DNA from: Acuticoccus sp039189655
GTDB taxonomy: Bacteria; Pseudomonadota; Alphaproteobacteria; Rhizobiales; Amorphaceae
DNA length: 63,992 bases
Assembly: GCA_039189655.1 (NCBI GenBank)
Contig: JBCCYN010000005.1
Span: forward strand, 1 to 63,992
Direction of reading: 5' to 3'
In this document: one piece after another, positions 34,097 through 43,091 of the stretch
How the letters are laid out: each line of letters opens with the position of its first letter
Numbering within the stretch: the stretch's first letter is position 1
Notes under the pieces: generated by a model
The model's database searches: none
Seen by the model: the letters and a program-made list of their open reading frames with translations, nothing else
What the model was told of the DNA's origin: nothing
Program-made: the position numbers and the translations under genes

Positions 34097-34863
34097 GTGT
34101 GGAAGAAAAGCCTGGCTTCGGCATGTCCGCCATGGGTGCGTTTTCGGTTCCTGGCCCAAAGTCTGAGAACGACAACCTCGCCCCCCAGCGGCCCGCTGCC
34201 GCTTGCGCCAAACTCGCCGGCATTGACGCCACCCTCGACGCGTCGGGCGCCGTTTGGTGGGCCAACACGCGCACCCTCATCGTCTCCGATCTCCATCTGG
34301 AGACCGGATCGTCCTATGCACGGTCGGGCCAGATGCTGCCGCCCTACGACACTGCGCTAACCTTGGCGCGCCTTGCGGAAGCCGTCGGGTTCTATCTCCC
34401 GCGCCGCATCATCGCGCTGGGCGACAGTTTCCACGACCCGTTTGGCGCGGAGCGACTGAACGCCGACGACCGCGATATGCTGATTGCCCTTTGCGGCGCG
34501 GCCGAGATGGTGTGGATCGAAGGCAACCACGACCATGACAGCGCCCACGTGTTCGGCGGCACTGCCCAGGAGACCTACTGCCTCAACGGTGTAACGTTTC
34601 GGCATATCCCGACGGAAAGCGCGTTCGAGGGGTCTGAGGTGGCCGGTCATCTCCACCCGGCCGCACGGATCACCGTACGTGGCCGCACGCTCAAACGCCG
34701 GGCCTTTATCGGCAATGACCGGCGTTTGGTCTTGCCCGCGTTCGGCTGCCTCACCGGTGGGCTCGCCGTGAACGATCCCGCCTTCTCAGAACTCTGGAGC
34801 GATGGGTCCGAACCTCGGGTGCACATGATCGGCTCCCGCGGAGTCTATGCCGTCCCCGTCTAG
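34093..34863 (+). CDS. pdeM: Ligase-associated DNA damage response phosphoesterase PdeM
   Basis: 256 residues of the calcineurin-like metallophosphoesterase family. Metal motifs: IVSDLHLETG (D-x-H), ALGDSFHDPFG (GD-x-x-D/H), WIEGNHDH (GNHD) and VAGHLHPAA (GH-x-H). It starts with GTG overlapping the helicase stop (GTGA), so the two are co-translated. The enzyme is thought to act on damaged or processed nucleic acid; its true substrate is not established. Confidence 0.88.
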   Translation: MSVEEKPGFGMSAMGAFSVPGPKSENDNLAPQRPAAACAKLAGIDATLDASGAVWWANTRTLIVSDLHLETGSSYARSGQMLPPYDTALTLARLAEAVGFYLPRRIIALGDSFHDPFGAERLNADDRDMLIALCGAAEMVWIEGNHDHDSAHVFGGTAQETYCLNGVTFRHIPTESAFEGSEVAGHLHPAARITVRGRTLKRRAFIGNDRRLVLPAFGCLTGGLAVNDPAFSELWSDGSEPRVHMIGSRGVYAVPV

Positions 34864-34914
34864 GTGTCGCATCCTAGAGGGTTGTTCATACCGGCGTGGC
34901 CGCGGGGTGCTGTA

Positions 34915-35097
34915 CCAAAAATCTCCCGCCTTGGTCCATCGTCCCGGGCATCGCCTGATGCCTCAAGGGACGCTTCGCTCTTAGCCCTTGACCCATCAGG
35001 CGCTGCCCGGGCTTCAAAAGGTGTCGGCTCCGGAAGAACGTCGCGTTTTGGTGTCCCACCAAAAGAACTAGTCGGGATGGGTGGCGCAAAGGTGGGC
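34915..35097. repeat. 183-bp dispersed palindromic repeat, copy A
   Basis: Nearly identical to the reverse complement of 48809-48990. The core is an 18-bp inverted repeat (34943-34960 with 34994-35011, one mismatch), extended inward after two mismatches by CTCAAGGG-type pairing. A second small hairpin TTTTGGTG/CACCAAAA lies at about 35045-35064. It fills the gap between pdeM and the M20 gene; the rest of 34864-35190 holds no gene. Confidence 0.85.
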
Positions 35098-35190
35098 ACT
35101 CTTGCCGCCAGCTAGCGTACACAGCGGGGACGGCTTTCACATCTAGATGGGCGGCCCTGCCTGCGCCAGGACAGCCCGCGAGTGAGGCGC

Positions 35191-36567
35191 CTAAATGGAG
35201 GCGAACACCCGCGCCCAGGACCGGATCCCTTTGTGGAACGACGTCAGATCGAACTTTTCGTTTGGTGAGTGGACGTTGTCGTCTTCCAGCGCAAAGCCGA
35301 TCATCAGGGTGTCCATGCCAAGCTTATGCTTGAAGTCGTGCACAATGGGTATCGATCCCCCCATCCCCACCATTGCGGTCGGCTTTCCCCACTCCGTCTC
35401 AAGGGCTGCCGCGCCAGCCTTAAGCAACGACCAGTCCTGGGGCACGCTGAAAGCAGCACCCGAGCCCTGGTTCACGAAGGAAACCTCGCAATCGGCCGGC
35501 ACCCGAGCTCTCACAAAACCCTTAAATGCCTCTGACAAGAGGACGGGGTCTTGGTTGCTCACCAGGCGGAAGGTGACCTTTGCCGACGCCTGCGCGGGGA
35601 TGACGGTCTTTATGCCGGCGCCGGTATACCCGCCCGACATGCCGTTCACCTCGCACGTGGGGCGCGACCAGACCTGTTCCAGAACGGTTCGCCCGGTCTC
35701 TCCCGCAGGTTCGGAAAGACCGATGGGCCCAAGAAAGTCCTGGGCCGACAGGTGGAGGCTCTCCCAGTTCGCACGCAACTCTTCCGAGGGTTCCGCGACG
35801 CCATCGTAGAAGCCCGGAATGGTCACCCGGCCTTCGTCGTCATGAAGATCGGCGAGGATCTTGGCTAGGACATGGTTCGGGTTGCGCGCCGGCCCGCCGA
35901 ATTGGCCAGAGTGAAGGTCGCGGTTCGCCGCCCGGACGATGATGTCATGGGCCACGAGCCCCCGCAGGGTTATGGCAATGGCTGGGGTTTCCTTGTCCCA
36001 CATCCCGGTATCGCAAACGAAAACGGCATCAGCCTTCAGCTCGTCCCCCGTCTCGCTCAAGAAGCCCGGCAGTGAGGGGGAGCCGCATTCCTCCTCACCC
36101 TCAAACAGCACCATTATCGGCGCGGGCAGCTGGCCTTCCACGGCTTTGACGGCGCGCAGCGCCTCCAGCATCGTCATGAGCTGGCCCTTGTCGTCGCAGG
36201 CACCGCGGGCGACGATCATCTTTGAGCCGTCATCGCGGGTGACGAGCCGGGGCGCGAACGGGTCCTCCTCCCAAAGGTCAAGCGGATCGACTGGCTGCAC
36301 GTCGTAGTGGCCGTAAAGAAGCACCCGCGGCTTGTCGGCCGGCCCATCCGCCTTGCCCACCACCATGGGGTGGCCTGTGGTCTCACGGGTTTCGGCGGTG
36401 ACGCCGAGGTCGGAAAGATTCTCCACGAGCCACTCAGCGGCTTGGCGACACTCGGCCTTAAAAGCCGGATCGGTGGAGATCGACCCAATGCGCAAGAACG
36501 CGAACAGGCGTTCCAGGCTGGCGTCGAGATCGCTGTCGATGCGTTCAAGGATCGCGTCGAGGTTCAT
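35191..36567 (-). CDS. M20 family metallopeptidase (dipeptidase)
   Basis: 458 residues. The M20 zinc-site pattern is complete: LLYGHYDVQP (H and D), ACDDKGQL (bridging D), FEGEEECGS (general base E and metal E), FVCDTGMW (D) and NEKFDLTSFHKGI near the C-terminus (final H preceded by EN-like NE). The lid/dimerisation domain (about 190-340) contains ANRDLHSGQFGG. The closest class is carnosinase/CNDP-like dipeptidases, active in the cytoplasm on short peptides. It stands alone on the minus strand, ending after repeat copy A. Confidence 0.92.
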   Translation of the reverse strand: MNLDAILERIDSDLDASLERLFAFLRIGSISTDPAFKAECRQAAEWLVENLSDLGVTAETRETTGHPMVVGKADGPADKPRVLLYGHYDVQPVDPLDLWEEDPFAPRLVTRDDGSKMIVARGACDDKGQLMTMLEALRAVKAVEGQLPAPIMVLFEGEEECGSPSLPGFLSETGDELKADAVFVCDTGMWDKETPAIAITLRGLVAHDIIVRAANRDLHSGQFGGPARNPNHVLAKILADLHDDEGRVTIPGFYDGVAEPSEELRANWESLHLSAQDFLGPIGLSEPAGETGRTVLEQVWSRPTCEVNGMSGGYTGAGIKTVIPAQASAKVTFRLVSNQDPVLLSEAFKGFVRARVPADCEVSFVNQGSGAAFSVPQDWSLLKAGAAALETEWGKPTAMVGMGGSIPIVHDFKHKLGMDTLMIGFALEDDNVHSPNEKFDLTSFHKGIRSWARVFASI

Positions 36568-36647
36568 GGTTCTTCCTTGTCGTGAAATGCGGCTTGCCCT
36601 GGCAAACGTCCCGAGTTGCGACCATAACTAGATGAGGAGGACCCATC

Positions 36648-38081
36648 ATGGCGAGCGCCGATCACAGCCTGAACGATGCCTGGCGCCCGCTCGCGGAAAA
36701 AGCACTCAAGGGCGCCCCGCTCACTTCGTTGCAAACCCCCATGGCCGACGGATTTTCCGTCGAGCCCATCTATGGCCCCACCCCTCCAGTCTACAGCGGC
36801 CGCGCCATGCCCGGCGATTGGCGGGTGGTGGAACGCTATGACACCGATGACGCGGCGCAGGCGGAGGCGGCGCTCTGGAGCGGTGCAAACGTACTTTGTC
36901 TGGTGTTTGCAGGGCATCCGTTGGCTGAAGGCCGGGGCCTTGTGGCGGACACGGTCGACACGCTCGACAATGCACTCAAGGGCGTCCTCTTCGAACATGT
37001 ACTCATGCGCATGGAAGCCGCACCGCGCTCCACCGAAGCCTTGGCGCTATTTCTCGCACTTACAAAACGACGCGGCGTGGATCCGGCCGGGTTCCATGCC
37101 GGTCTAGACCCCGTTGGCGCAGGGCGCGCCCCAAGCCGCATCGATGGGGAAGCCGCCCTTGCAGCCCACGCAATGGGAGCAATGACGGTATTCACCTCCG
37201 ACGGACGCCCCGTCGCAGAAGCCGGTGGAACGCCCGCGCAGGAACTTGCCTTTGCGCTATCGTCCTTCGCCGCCTACCTCCGAGCGCTCGACACCGCCGG
37301 CCTTGCGCCTGCCAAATGCCTTTCCCTCGTGGAAATCGCGCTCAGCGCGAACCAAGACCAGTTTACCACCATTGCAAAACTGCGTGCCGCTCGGCGCCTC
37401 CACCGGCTGATCGCCGAGGCTTGCGGCGTGTCTGACCCGCCGCCCCTTTCCCTCCACGCGACGACGGCTTCGCGGATGCTGAGCCGCCGCGATCCCCACA
37501 CCAACCTCTTGCGCAACACTATTGCAGCGTTCGCGGCGGGCGTTGGCGGCGCCGAATCCGTCGCCGTGCGCGCGTTCGATACCATCGGCAGCCCGCTGGC
37601 ACGCCGTCTTTCGCGCAATGTCCAAACGCTCCTCATCGAAGAAAGCCACTGCGCGGCCCAAGGTGATCCGGCCGCCGGAGCTGGCGCCATCGAAGCGCTC
37701 ACCGATGCCATCGCGCAAGCGGCATGGTCGTCGTTCCAGGAAAACGATGGAGAACTGTTCTTTGCCCGCCTTGCCTCCGGCGAATTGGCGTCGGAGTTCG
37801 CCGCCGCTGCCAGCGAAGAAGACCAAGCCTTCGCGTCGGGTGCTCGAACCATGGTCGGCGTCACCAAATTCGCCCCGCCCGAGCAAGCGCCCCGCCCTCC
37901 GACAAAGCCTGCCACCGTGCCCCACAGACGCACACGGGAAGTAAGCGCCGGAACCTTTGGGGATCTCATGGAAGCGGCCAGGGAGGGGGCTACCCTTGGC
38001 GACCTCACCGCCGCCCTTTACGGCGAAGCGCCCCAGCCGCCCCTTGTCCCGCGCCGCCTCAGCGCACCGTTCGAGGATTGA
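36648..38081 (+). CDS. mutA: Methylmalonyl-CoA mutase small (beta) subunit
   Basis: 477 residues. AGGAGG lies eight bases before the ATG. The N-terminus has SLNDAWRPLAEKALKGAP and the mutase barrel segments DPHTNLLRNTIAAFAAGVGGAESV and FDTIGSPLARRLSRNVQ. No B12-binding DxHxxG is present, as expected for the non-catalytic partner. With the next gene it forms the alpha-beta mutase that interconverts methylmalonyl-CoA and succinyl-CoA in propionate and branched-chain metabolism. Confidence 0.9.
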   Translation: MASADHSLNDAWRPLAEKALKGAPLTSLQTPMADGFSVEPIYGPTPPVYSGRAMPGDWRVVERYDTDDAAQAEAALWSGANVLCLVFAGHPLAEGRGLVADTVDTLDNALKGVLFEHVLMRMEAAPRSTEALALFLALTKRRGVDPAGFHAGLDPVGAGRAPSRIDGEAALAAHAMGAMTVFTSDGRPVAEAGGTPAQELAFALSSFAAYLRALDTAGLAPAKCLSLVEIALSANQDQFTTIAKLRAARRLHRLIAEACGVSDPPPLSLHATTASRMLSRRDPHTNLLRNTIAAFAAGVGGAESVAVRAFDTIGSPLARRLSRNVQTLLIEESHCAAQGDPAAGAGAIEALTDAIAQAAWSSFQENDGELFFARLASGELASEFAAAASEEDQAFASGARTMVGVTKFAPPEQAPRPPTKPATVPHRRTREVSAGTFGDLMEAAREGATLGDLTAALYGEAPQPPLVPRRLSAPFED

Positions 38082-38085
38082 GCCC

Positions 38086-40233
38086 ATGATCCCGAACTTT
38101 GGAAAAATCCCCTATAAACCAATGCCCTCCCCCGCGGAGGACGGTGAACCGTGGACAACGCCGGAGGGGATCACTCTCCATCCAAGGGTCCGCGCCAACG
38201 CCCTCACCGGGCTGCCGGTCGACACCGTCCCTGGGGCGCCGCCTTACCTGCGCGGCCCCTACCCCACCATGTACGTCCAAAAGCCGTGGACGATCCGGCA
38301 GTACGCGGGCTTTTCCACGGCGGAGGAGTCCAACGCGTTCTACCGCCGAAACCTTGCCGCCGGGCAAAAGGGGCTTTCGGTGGCGTTCGACCTTGCCACC
38401 CACCGGGGCTACGATTCCGATCACCCTCGCGTTGCCGGCGATGTGGGCATGGCCGGCGTTGCCATCGATTCCATCCTCGATATGCGCACCCTCTTCGACG
38501 GCATTCCGCTCGGCGACATGACCGTTTCCATGACCATGAACGGCGCGGTGCTGCCTGTCCTCGCCCTTTATATTGTCGCGGCGGAAGAACAGGGCGTTGC
38601 CCAAGAAGATCTGAAAGGGACCATCCAGAACGACATCTTGAAGGAGTTCATGGTCCGCAACACCTTCATCTATCCGCCGCGCCCGTCCATGCGGATCGTG
38701 TCCGACATTTTTGGCTACACCGCCGCTCACATGCCAAAATACAACTCCATCTCCATTTCCGGCTATCACATGCAAGAAGCGGGGGCGACGGCGGACCTCG
38801 AGCTTGCCTACACCATCGCCAACGGCCTCGAATACGTGCGCGCCGGTCGCGACGCGGGCCTTGATGTGGACCGTTTCGCGCCGCGGCTTTCCTTCTTCTG
38901 GGCGGTGGGCATGCACTTCTTCATGGAGGTGGCGAAACTCCGCGCTGCACGCCTCCTTTGGTCATCCCTGATGGAAAAGCATTTTTCGCCGAAAGACCCG
39001 CGTTCGCTATCGTTGCGGGCCCATTGCCAAACCTCCGGCTGGTCGCTCACGGCCCAGGACGTCTACAACAACGTCGCGCGCACCATGGTGGAGGCGATGG
39101 CGGCCACCCAGGGTGGGACCCAGAGCCTTCACACCAATGCGCTCGATGAAGCACTGGCGCTTCCCACCGACTTTTCCGCGCGCATCGCCCGCAACACGCA
39201 GCTCGTCCTGCAGGAAGAATCGGGCACGACCCGGTTCATCGACCCCTGGGGCGGCGCACCGGTGGTTGAGCGGTTGACCGCTGACCTTGCCGCGCGCGCC
39301 ATGGAGCACATCGACGAGGTGGAGGCGCTGGGCGGTATGGCGCGCGCCATCGAGGCGGGGACGCCGAAACTGCGGATCGAGGAAGCTGCCGCGCGAGCCC
39401 AGGCGCGCATCGATTCGGGCGAACAGGCGGTCATCGGCGTCAATCGGTACCTGCCCGACGGCGATGACGAGGTGGACGTCCTCAAGGTGGACAATGACGC
39501 GGTCCGTCGCCGACAGCTCGAAAAGCTGGAAAAACTGCGCTCAGAACGGGACGAAGCGGCCACCACCGCTGCGCTGACCGCCCTCACCAACGGCGCGCGC
39601 GGTAACGGCAACCTCCTCGAACTCACCATTGCTGCAGCCCGCGCCCGCGCCACCGTCGGCGAGATGAGCGACGCCATGGAAGCCGCCTTCGGCCGCCACA
39701 CTGCAGAGGTAAAAGCCATCACCGGGGTTTACCGGCGGGAGGCTGGGGCCATGACAGAGCGCATCGACGCCGTGCGCACACTCACCGATGCCTTTGCCGA
39801 AGCCGAAGGACGCCGTCCGCGCATTCTCGTCGCCAAAATGGGCCAGGACGGCCACGATCGGGGCCAGAAGGTCATCGCGTCCGCCTTCGCCGATCTTGGC
39901 TTCGACGTCGACATCGGGCCGCTGTTTGCAACGCCCCAGGAGTGCGCACGGCAGGCGGTGGACAACGATGTCCACGTGGTGGGGGTCTCCTCCCTCGCAG
40001 GCTCGCACCTGGCGCTTTTGCCGGCGCTTCGCAAAGCCCTCGCGTCGGAGGGGCGGGAGGACATTTTGATCGCCATCGGCGGTGTCATCCCGCCCCAGGA
40101 CGTGCCCGAACTAAAGGCCATGGGCGCTGCGGCGATTTTCCCGCCCGGCACGATCATCGCCGATGCTGCCGAGGGTCTCCTCGATCTCCTGCGCACCCGT
40201 CTGGGGCACGGGCCGAGGGCAGCGGCCGAGTGA
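38086..40233 (+). CDS. scpA: Methylmalonyl-CoA mutase large (alpha) subunit
   Basis: 715 residues, typical length. It has the substrate barrel (VAFDLATHRGYDSDHPRV, then ISISGYHMQEAGATADLEL and TNALDEALALPT) and a C-terminal cobalamin domain (about 580-715) with KMGQDGHDRGQKVIASAF carrying D-x-H-x-x-G. The start was fixed at MIPNFGKIPY, four bases after mutA; a longer frame from 37957 overlaps mutA. The stop overlaps the cytidine deaminase start (GTGA). Confidence 0.96.
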   Translation: MIPNFGKIPYKPMPSPAEDGEPWTTPEGITLHPRVRANALTGLPVDTVPGAPPYLRGPYPTMYVQKPWTIRQYAGFSTAEESNAFYRRNLAAGQKGLSVAFDLATHRGYDSDHPRVAGDVGMAGVAIDSILDMRTLFDGIPLGDMTVSMTMNGAVLPVLALYIVAAEEQGVAQEDLKGTIQNDILKEFMVRNTFIYPPRPSMRIVSDIFGYTAAHMPKYNSISISGYHMQEAGATADLELAYTIANGLEYVRAGRDAGLDVDRFAPRLSFFWAVGMHFFMEVAKLRAARLLWSSLMEKHFSPKDPRSLSLRAHCQTSGWSLTAQDVYNNVARTMVEAMAATQGGTQSLHTNALDEALALPTDFSARIARNTQLVLQEESGTTRFIDPWGGAPVVERLTADLAARAMEHIDEVEALGGMARAIEAGTPKLRIEEAAARAQARIDSGEQAVIGVNRYLPDGDDEVDVLKVDNDAVRRRQLEKLEKLRSERDEAATTAALTALTNGARGNGNLLELTIAAARARATVGEMSDAMEAAFGRHTAEVKAITGVYRREAGAMTERIDAVRTLTDAFAEAEGRRPRILVAKMGQDGHDRGQKVIASAFADLGFDVDIGPLFATPQECARQAVDNDVHVVGVSSLAGSHLALLPALRKALASEGREDILIAIGGVIPPQDVPELKAMGAAAIFPPGTIIADAAEGLLDLLRTRLGHGPRAAAE

Positions 40234-40670
40234 GCCTGTCGCCGACCGATGCACGGCTGATCGAGGCTGCGATTCAAGCATCAAAGGGCGCCTACGCCCC
40301 CTATTCTCGCTACCATGTGGGGTCTGCGGTTCTGATGCGGGACGGCCGCATGGGGACCGGCGCCAACATCGAGAACGCCTCTTACGGTGTCGCCATCTGC
40401 GCCGAGACCAACGCCATCACCACCCTCATTGCCGAGCGCCACGGCATCATCGCCCGCCTCGCGGTGGTGGCCTACCCGTCGGAAAACCCGCAAGGCGGTG
40501 TGCTGGGCGCCCCGTGCGGTCGATGCCGCCAGGTGATCGCCGAGTTTTCCGACAGCGAAACCACAGTTCTGATCGCGTACCCCGATGGCCGGCTTGGCCT
40601 CCAGCTCACCCTTGATGAACTCTTCCCCCACAGCTTTGGCCCCGCGGCTCTCGGCGGCGCGACGGCGTAG
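40230..40670 (+). CDS. cdd: Cytidine deaminase
   Basis: 146 residues of the tetrameric cytidine deaminase type. Zinc site: ICAETNAI (C-A-E, catalytic glutamate) and GAPCGRCRQVI (PCGxC). APYSRYHVGSAVL is the standard N-terminal block. The GTG overlaps the scpA stop (GTGA); the longer frame from 39942 lies inside scpA. It salvages cytidine and deoxycytidine to uridines. Its place inside a mutase cluster appears incidental. Confidence 0.93.
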   Translation: MSLSPTDARLIEAAIQASKGAYAPYSRYHVGSAVLMRDGRMGTGANIENASYGVAICAETNAITTLIAERHGIIARLAVVAYPSENPQGGVLGAPCGRCRQVIAEFSDSETTVLIAYPDGRLGLQLTLDELFPHSFGPAALGGATA

Positions 40671-40873
40671 GGTAGCGGGAGCGCGGTTTGCCCCTGTGCC
40701 ACGGGGCTCAACCGAGGCTTAACCCTGTCGCCCGATGGACACGGTGGCGGTGCTCATTGCCAGCCGGCGGCAAGGCGAATGCGGGAGATGTGGACAAAGC
40801 AATCAATCCTCTTTGAGGATCGGTTGGAATTTCGTGCCATTTCAGACATCCGTTTTATAGATCGGATACGGCC

Positions 40874-41446
40874 ATGCATCGGTTTGCCCCTCTCATTCTC
40901 GTTCTTATGCTGGCAGCGTGCCAGGGCATTGGCCCGGCTGAGCCGCTGACCGAGCTTTCGGTCTCCAACGACACTTGGGTGGTCATCACCGATGAGGGGG
41001 CGGGCGCCGTCGGCATGGGGACACGCTATGACGAGACCGCCCTCGCCGCTGTCGCCCCGGCCGCAGAAATCCGCTCGATCCAGACCGCGGTGGAGCAGAG
41101 CACCACGTGGACCCATGCAGCGTTCATCAACGAAGTGCAGGCGGTGCAGTTTTTTAAAGGACCCAATGGGACCGTTGGCGAAATGCACGGCGTGACTCAG
41201 CACCTTGCCGGACCCAACGGAGAGCGCATCGGGATGACCATGGCCCAAGCCGGCGTCGCCCGGCGCGATTGCCGCAACGGCAAAAAGCTGTGGCGGGGCA
41301 TGGCTGTGTGCAAAGCCCGCAGCGCCAGCCATGTGGAGCTGGTGTTTGCCATCCCCCAATATGATGGCCCCTTCAACCGCCTCGCCTCGGCCAAGGATTT
41401 GAGGCGGGCAGAGCTGCAACGCATCGTGTGGCGCGCGAAGGGTTAG
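40874..41446 (+). CDS. Putative lipoprotein, DUF1131-like
   Basis: 190 residues. The signal peptide ends in a lipobox (MLAACQG, lipidated Cys16). The body has ITDEGAGAV, FFKGPNGTVGEMHGVTQHL, a CRNGKKLWRGMAVCKA pair of cysteines and the end QRIVWRAKG, which I match to the RpoE-regulated lipoprotein family DUF1131 (E. coli YfeY) by pattern. Probably a periplasmic-facing envelope protein. Its last bases overlap the meaB start. Confidence 0.65.
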   Translation: MHRFAPLILVLMLAACQGIGPAEPLTELSVSNDTWVVITDEGAGAVGMGTRYDETALAAVAPAAEIRSIQTAVEQSTTWTHAAFINEVQAVQFFKGPNGTVGEMHGVTQHLAGPNGERIGMTMAQAGVARRDCRNGKKLWRGMAVCKARSASHVELVFAIPQYDGPFNRLASAKDLRRAELQRIVWRAKG

Positions 41447-42390
41447 ACGACCTCGCGGCCCGGTTGCGGGCCGGCGAGCGCGCGGCCCTCGCCCGCGCCA
41501 TCACGCTGGTGGAATCGCGCAAGGCTGAGCATCGCAAAGATGCCGCGGCGTTGCTCCAATCGCTCCTCCACCACACCGGCAACGCCATCCGCGTTGGGAT
41601 CACCGGCGTTCCGGGCGTCGGGAAATCCACCCTCATCGATGCCCTCGGCCTACTCCTCATCGAACGGGGTCACCGGGTGGCTGTTCTTGCCGTCGACCCC
41701 TCATCAACCCGAACCAAGGGCGCGATCCTGGGCGACAAGACGCGCATGGCGCGCCTTTCCCACGAGCCGGCCGCGTTCGTGCGCCCGTCCCCGTCCGCGG
41801 GCTCGCTGGGCGGCGTCGCGGCCCGGACCCGCGAAGTCATGCTGATCGTTGAGGCGGCTGGCTACGACGTGGTGATCGTGGAAACCGTCGGCGTGGGCCA
41901 GTCGGAGGTGGCGGTTGCCGATATGGTGGACACCTTCCTCGCCCTCATGCTCCCGGGAGCCGGCGACGAACTCCAGGGCATCAAAAAAGGTCTCCTGGAG
42001 CGGGCCGACATCATCGCGGTCAACAAAGCGGACGGCGAAGCGCGTGATGCCGCCCGGCGCGCCGCGGCAGACCTCCTCGGCGCGGTAAAAATTCTCTCCG
42101 GACCCAAGCCACCGCAGGTTTTGACCGTTTCGGCCGCCACCGGAGATGGCTTGGAGGCACTGTGGGCAGCGGTACTCACCTACCGCGAAACCCTCGTCGC
42201 GTCCGGTGCCTTGGCAGAGCGGCGGCGGGACCAGGACGTTTTATGGATGCGCGAGATGGTCGCGGATGGGCTCGAGCGCTACCTCAATGGAAAAGCGCGA
42301 CCGGTCATTGCCGACCTTGAGACAAAGGTGGCTGATGGAGAACTTGCGCCGAGCGCCGCCGCCGCAAAAATTCTGGATCAGCTGCCTTGA
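41428..42390 (+). CDS. meaB: Methylmalonyl-CoA mutase-associated GTPase MeaB
   Basis: 320 residues. GITGVPGVGKSTLIDAL is the P-loop, VAVDPSSTRTKGAILGDKTRM the switch/base region, ETVGVGQSEVAVADMVD and NKADGEA the later GTPase motifs. MeaB gates cobalamin loading and protects the mutase from inactivation, which fits scpA lying just upstream. It starts with GTG, 19 bases inside the lipoprotein gene, and its stop overlaps the next TTG start (TTGA). Confidence 0.94.
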   Translation: MAREGLDDLAARLRAGERAALARAITLVESRKAEHRKDAAALLQSLLHHTGNAIRVGITGVPGVGKSTLIDALGLLLIERGHRVAVLAVDPSSTRTKGAILGDKTRMARLSHEPAAFVRPSPSAGSLGGVAARTREVMLIVEAAGYDVVIVETVGVGQSEVAVADMVDTFLALMLPGAGDELQGIKKGLLERADIIAVNKADGEARDAARRAAADLLGAVKILSGPKPPQVLTVSAATGDGLEALWAAVLTYRETLVASGALAERRRDQDVLWMREMVADGLERYLNGKARPVIADLETKVADGELAPSAAAAKILDQLP

Positions 42391-42941
42391 CGCTCCCCCG
42401 CCTTCTTGTCACCGGCTTTGGCCCGTTCCCAGGGGTTCCGGACAACCCGTCGGCACGCCTCGTGGAGTGGATCGACACCCACCATCTGCCGGGCGTCAAG
42501 ACCACTGTGTTGCCCACCGAATGGTCCATTAGCGAGGACGTGGCTGACCTCGCACGCTCGGCTGATGGGGTGATCATGTTCGGGGTTGCCACGAACTCGC
42601 GGCACATCCGCTATGAGCGCATCTCCCATTCGGTAGCGTCCGACGCCCGCGACGCGGCAGGGAACCCCAGACCCCAAGCGCCCGTCCATTCTCGCCGCAC
42701 GGACCTACCGGCGACGTTACTCGTAGAAGCAGCCCGAAAGGCCGGCTTTCCCGTACGGCTTAGCCACAGCGCCGGCACCTACATCTGCAACACCTCTTAC
42801 GGTGCGGCGTTGTCGGCGAACCGGCGCGCGCTGTTTGTGCACATTCCGCAACCCTGCGGCCGCAGCACCGTCGGCGAGACTGCACTGAACCACCACGCGC
42901 TCTGGCTGATCGCCGCACTTCAGGTTCTCTTGTTCCGCTAA
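42387..42941 (+). CDS. Pyroglutamyl-peptidase I-like protein
   Basis: 184 residues, about 30 shorter than E. coli Pcp. It has LVTGFGPFPGVPDNPSARL, the glutamate segment RHIRYERISHSV, the nucleophile region SHSAGTYICNTSYGAAL (Cys) and FVHIPQP (His), so the catalytic triad of family C15 is present. It removes N-terminal pyroglutamate from peptides. The TTG start overlapping the meaB stop gives the correct N-terminus. A quick loop between the glutamate and the cysteine segment is compressed compared with the family. Confidence 0.82.
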   Translation: MTLPRLLVTGFGPFPGVPDNPSARLVEWIDTHHLPGVKTTVLPTEWSISEDVADLARSADGVIMFGVATNSRHIRYERISHSVASDARDAAGNPRPQAPVHSRRTDLPATLLVEAARKAGFPVRLSHSAGTYICNTSYGAALSANRRALFVHIPQPCGRSTVGETALNHHALWLIAALQVLLFR

Positions 42942-43091
42942 CATCGGCTGTTCAGCCTAGACACCAGCACACCTGACAAAGCTGGCAGAGTCTCAATTGC
43001 GTCGAGGACTTGGGGGACACCAACAGCTTGATTGCGTCTTCGACGAGGAGTGAGCCCTAAACTGACTGGGCTCAGCCAACCCCGTGCCCCC

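Noticed and set aside
34860..35115. Open frames inside repeat copy A (and the matching frames in copy B at 48781-49061)
   Set aside because: They arise from the repeat's palindromic sequence; conserved between copies but not supported as genes. Kept as a finding, not a CDS.
43051..43074. TGAGCCC/GGGCTCA hairpin as the egtD terminator
   Set aside because: Seven pairs but no T-run in the minus-strand direction; too weak to list as a terminator.
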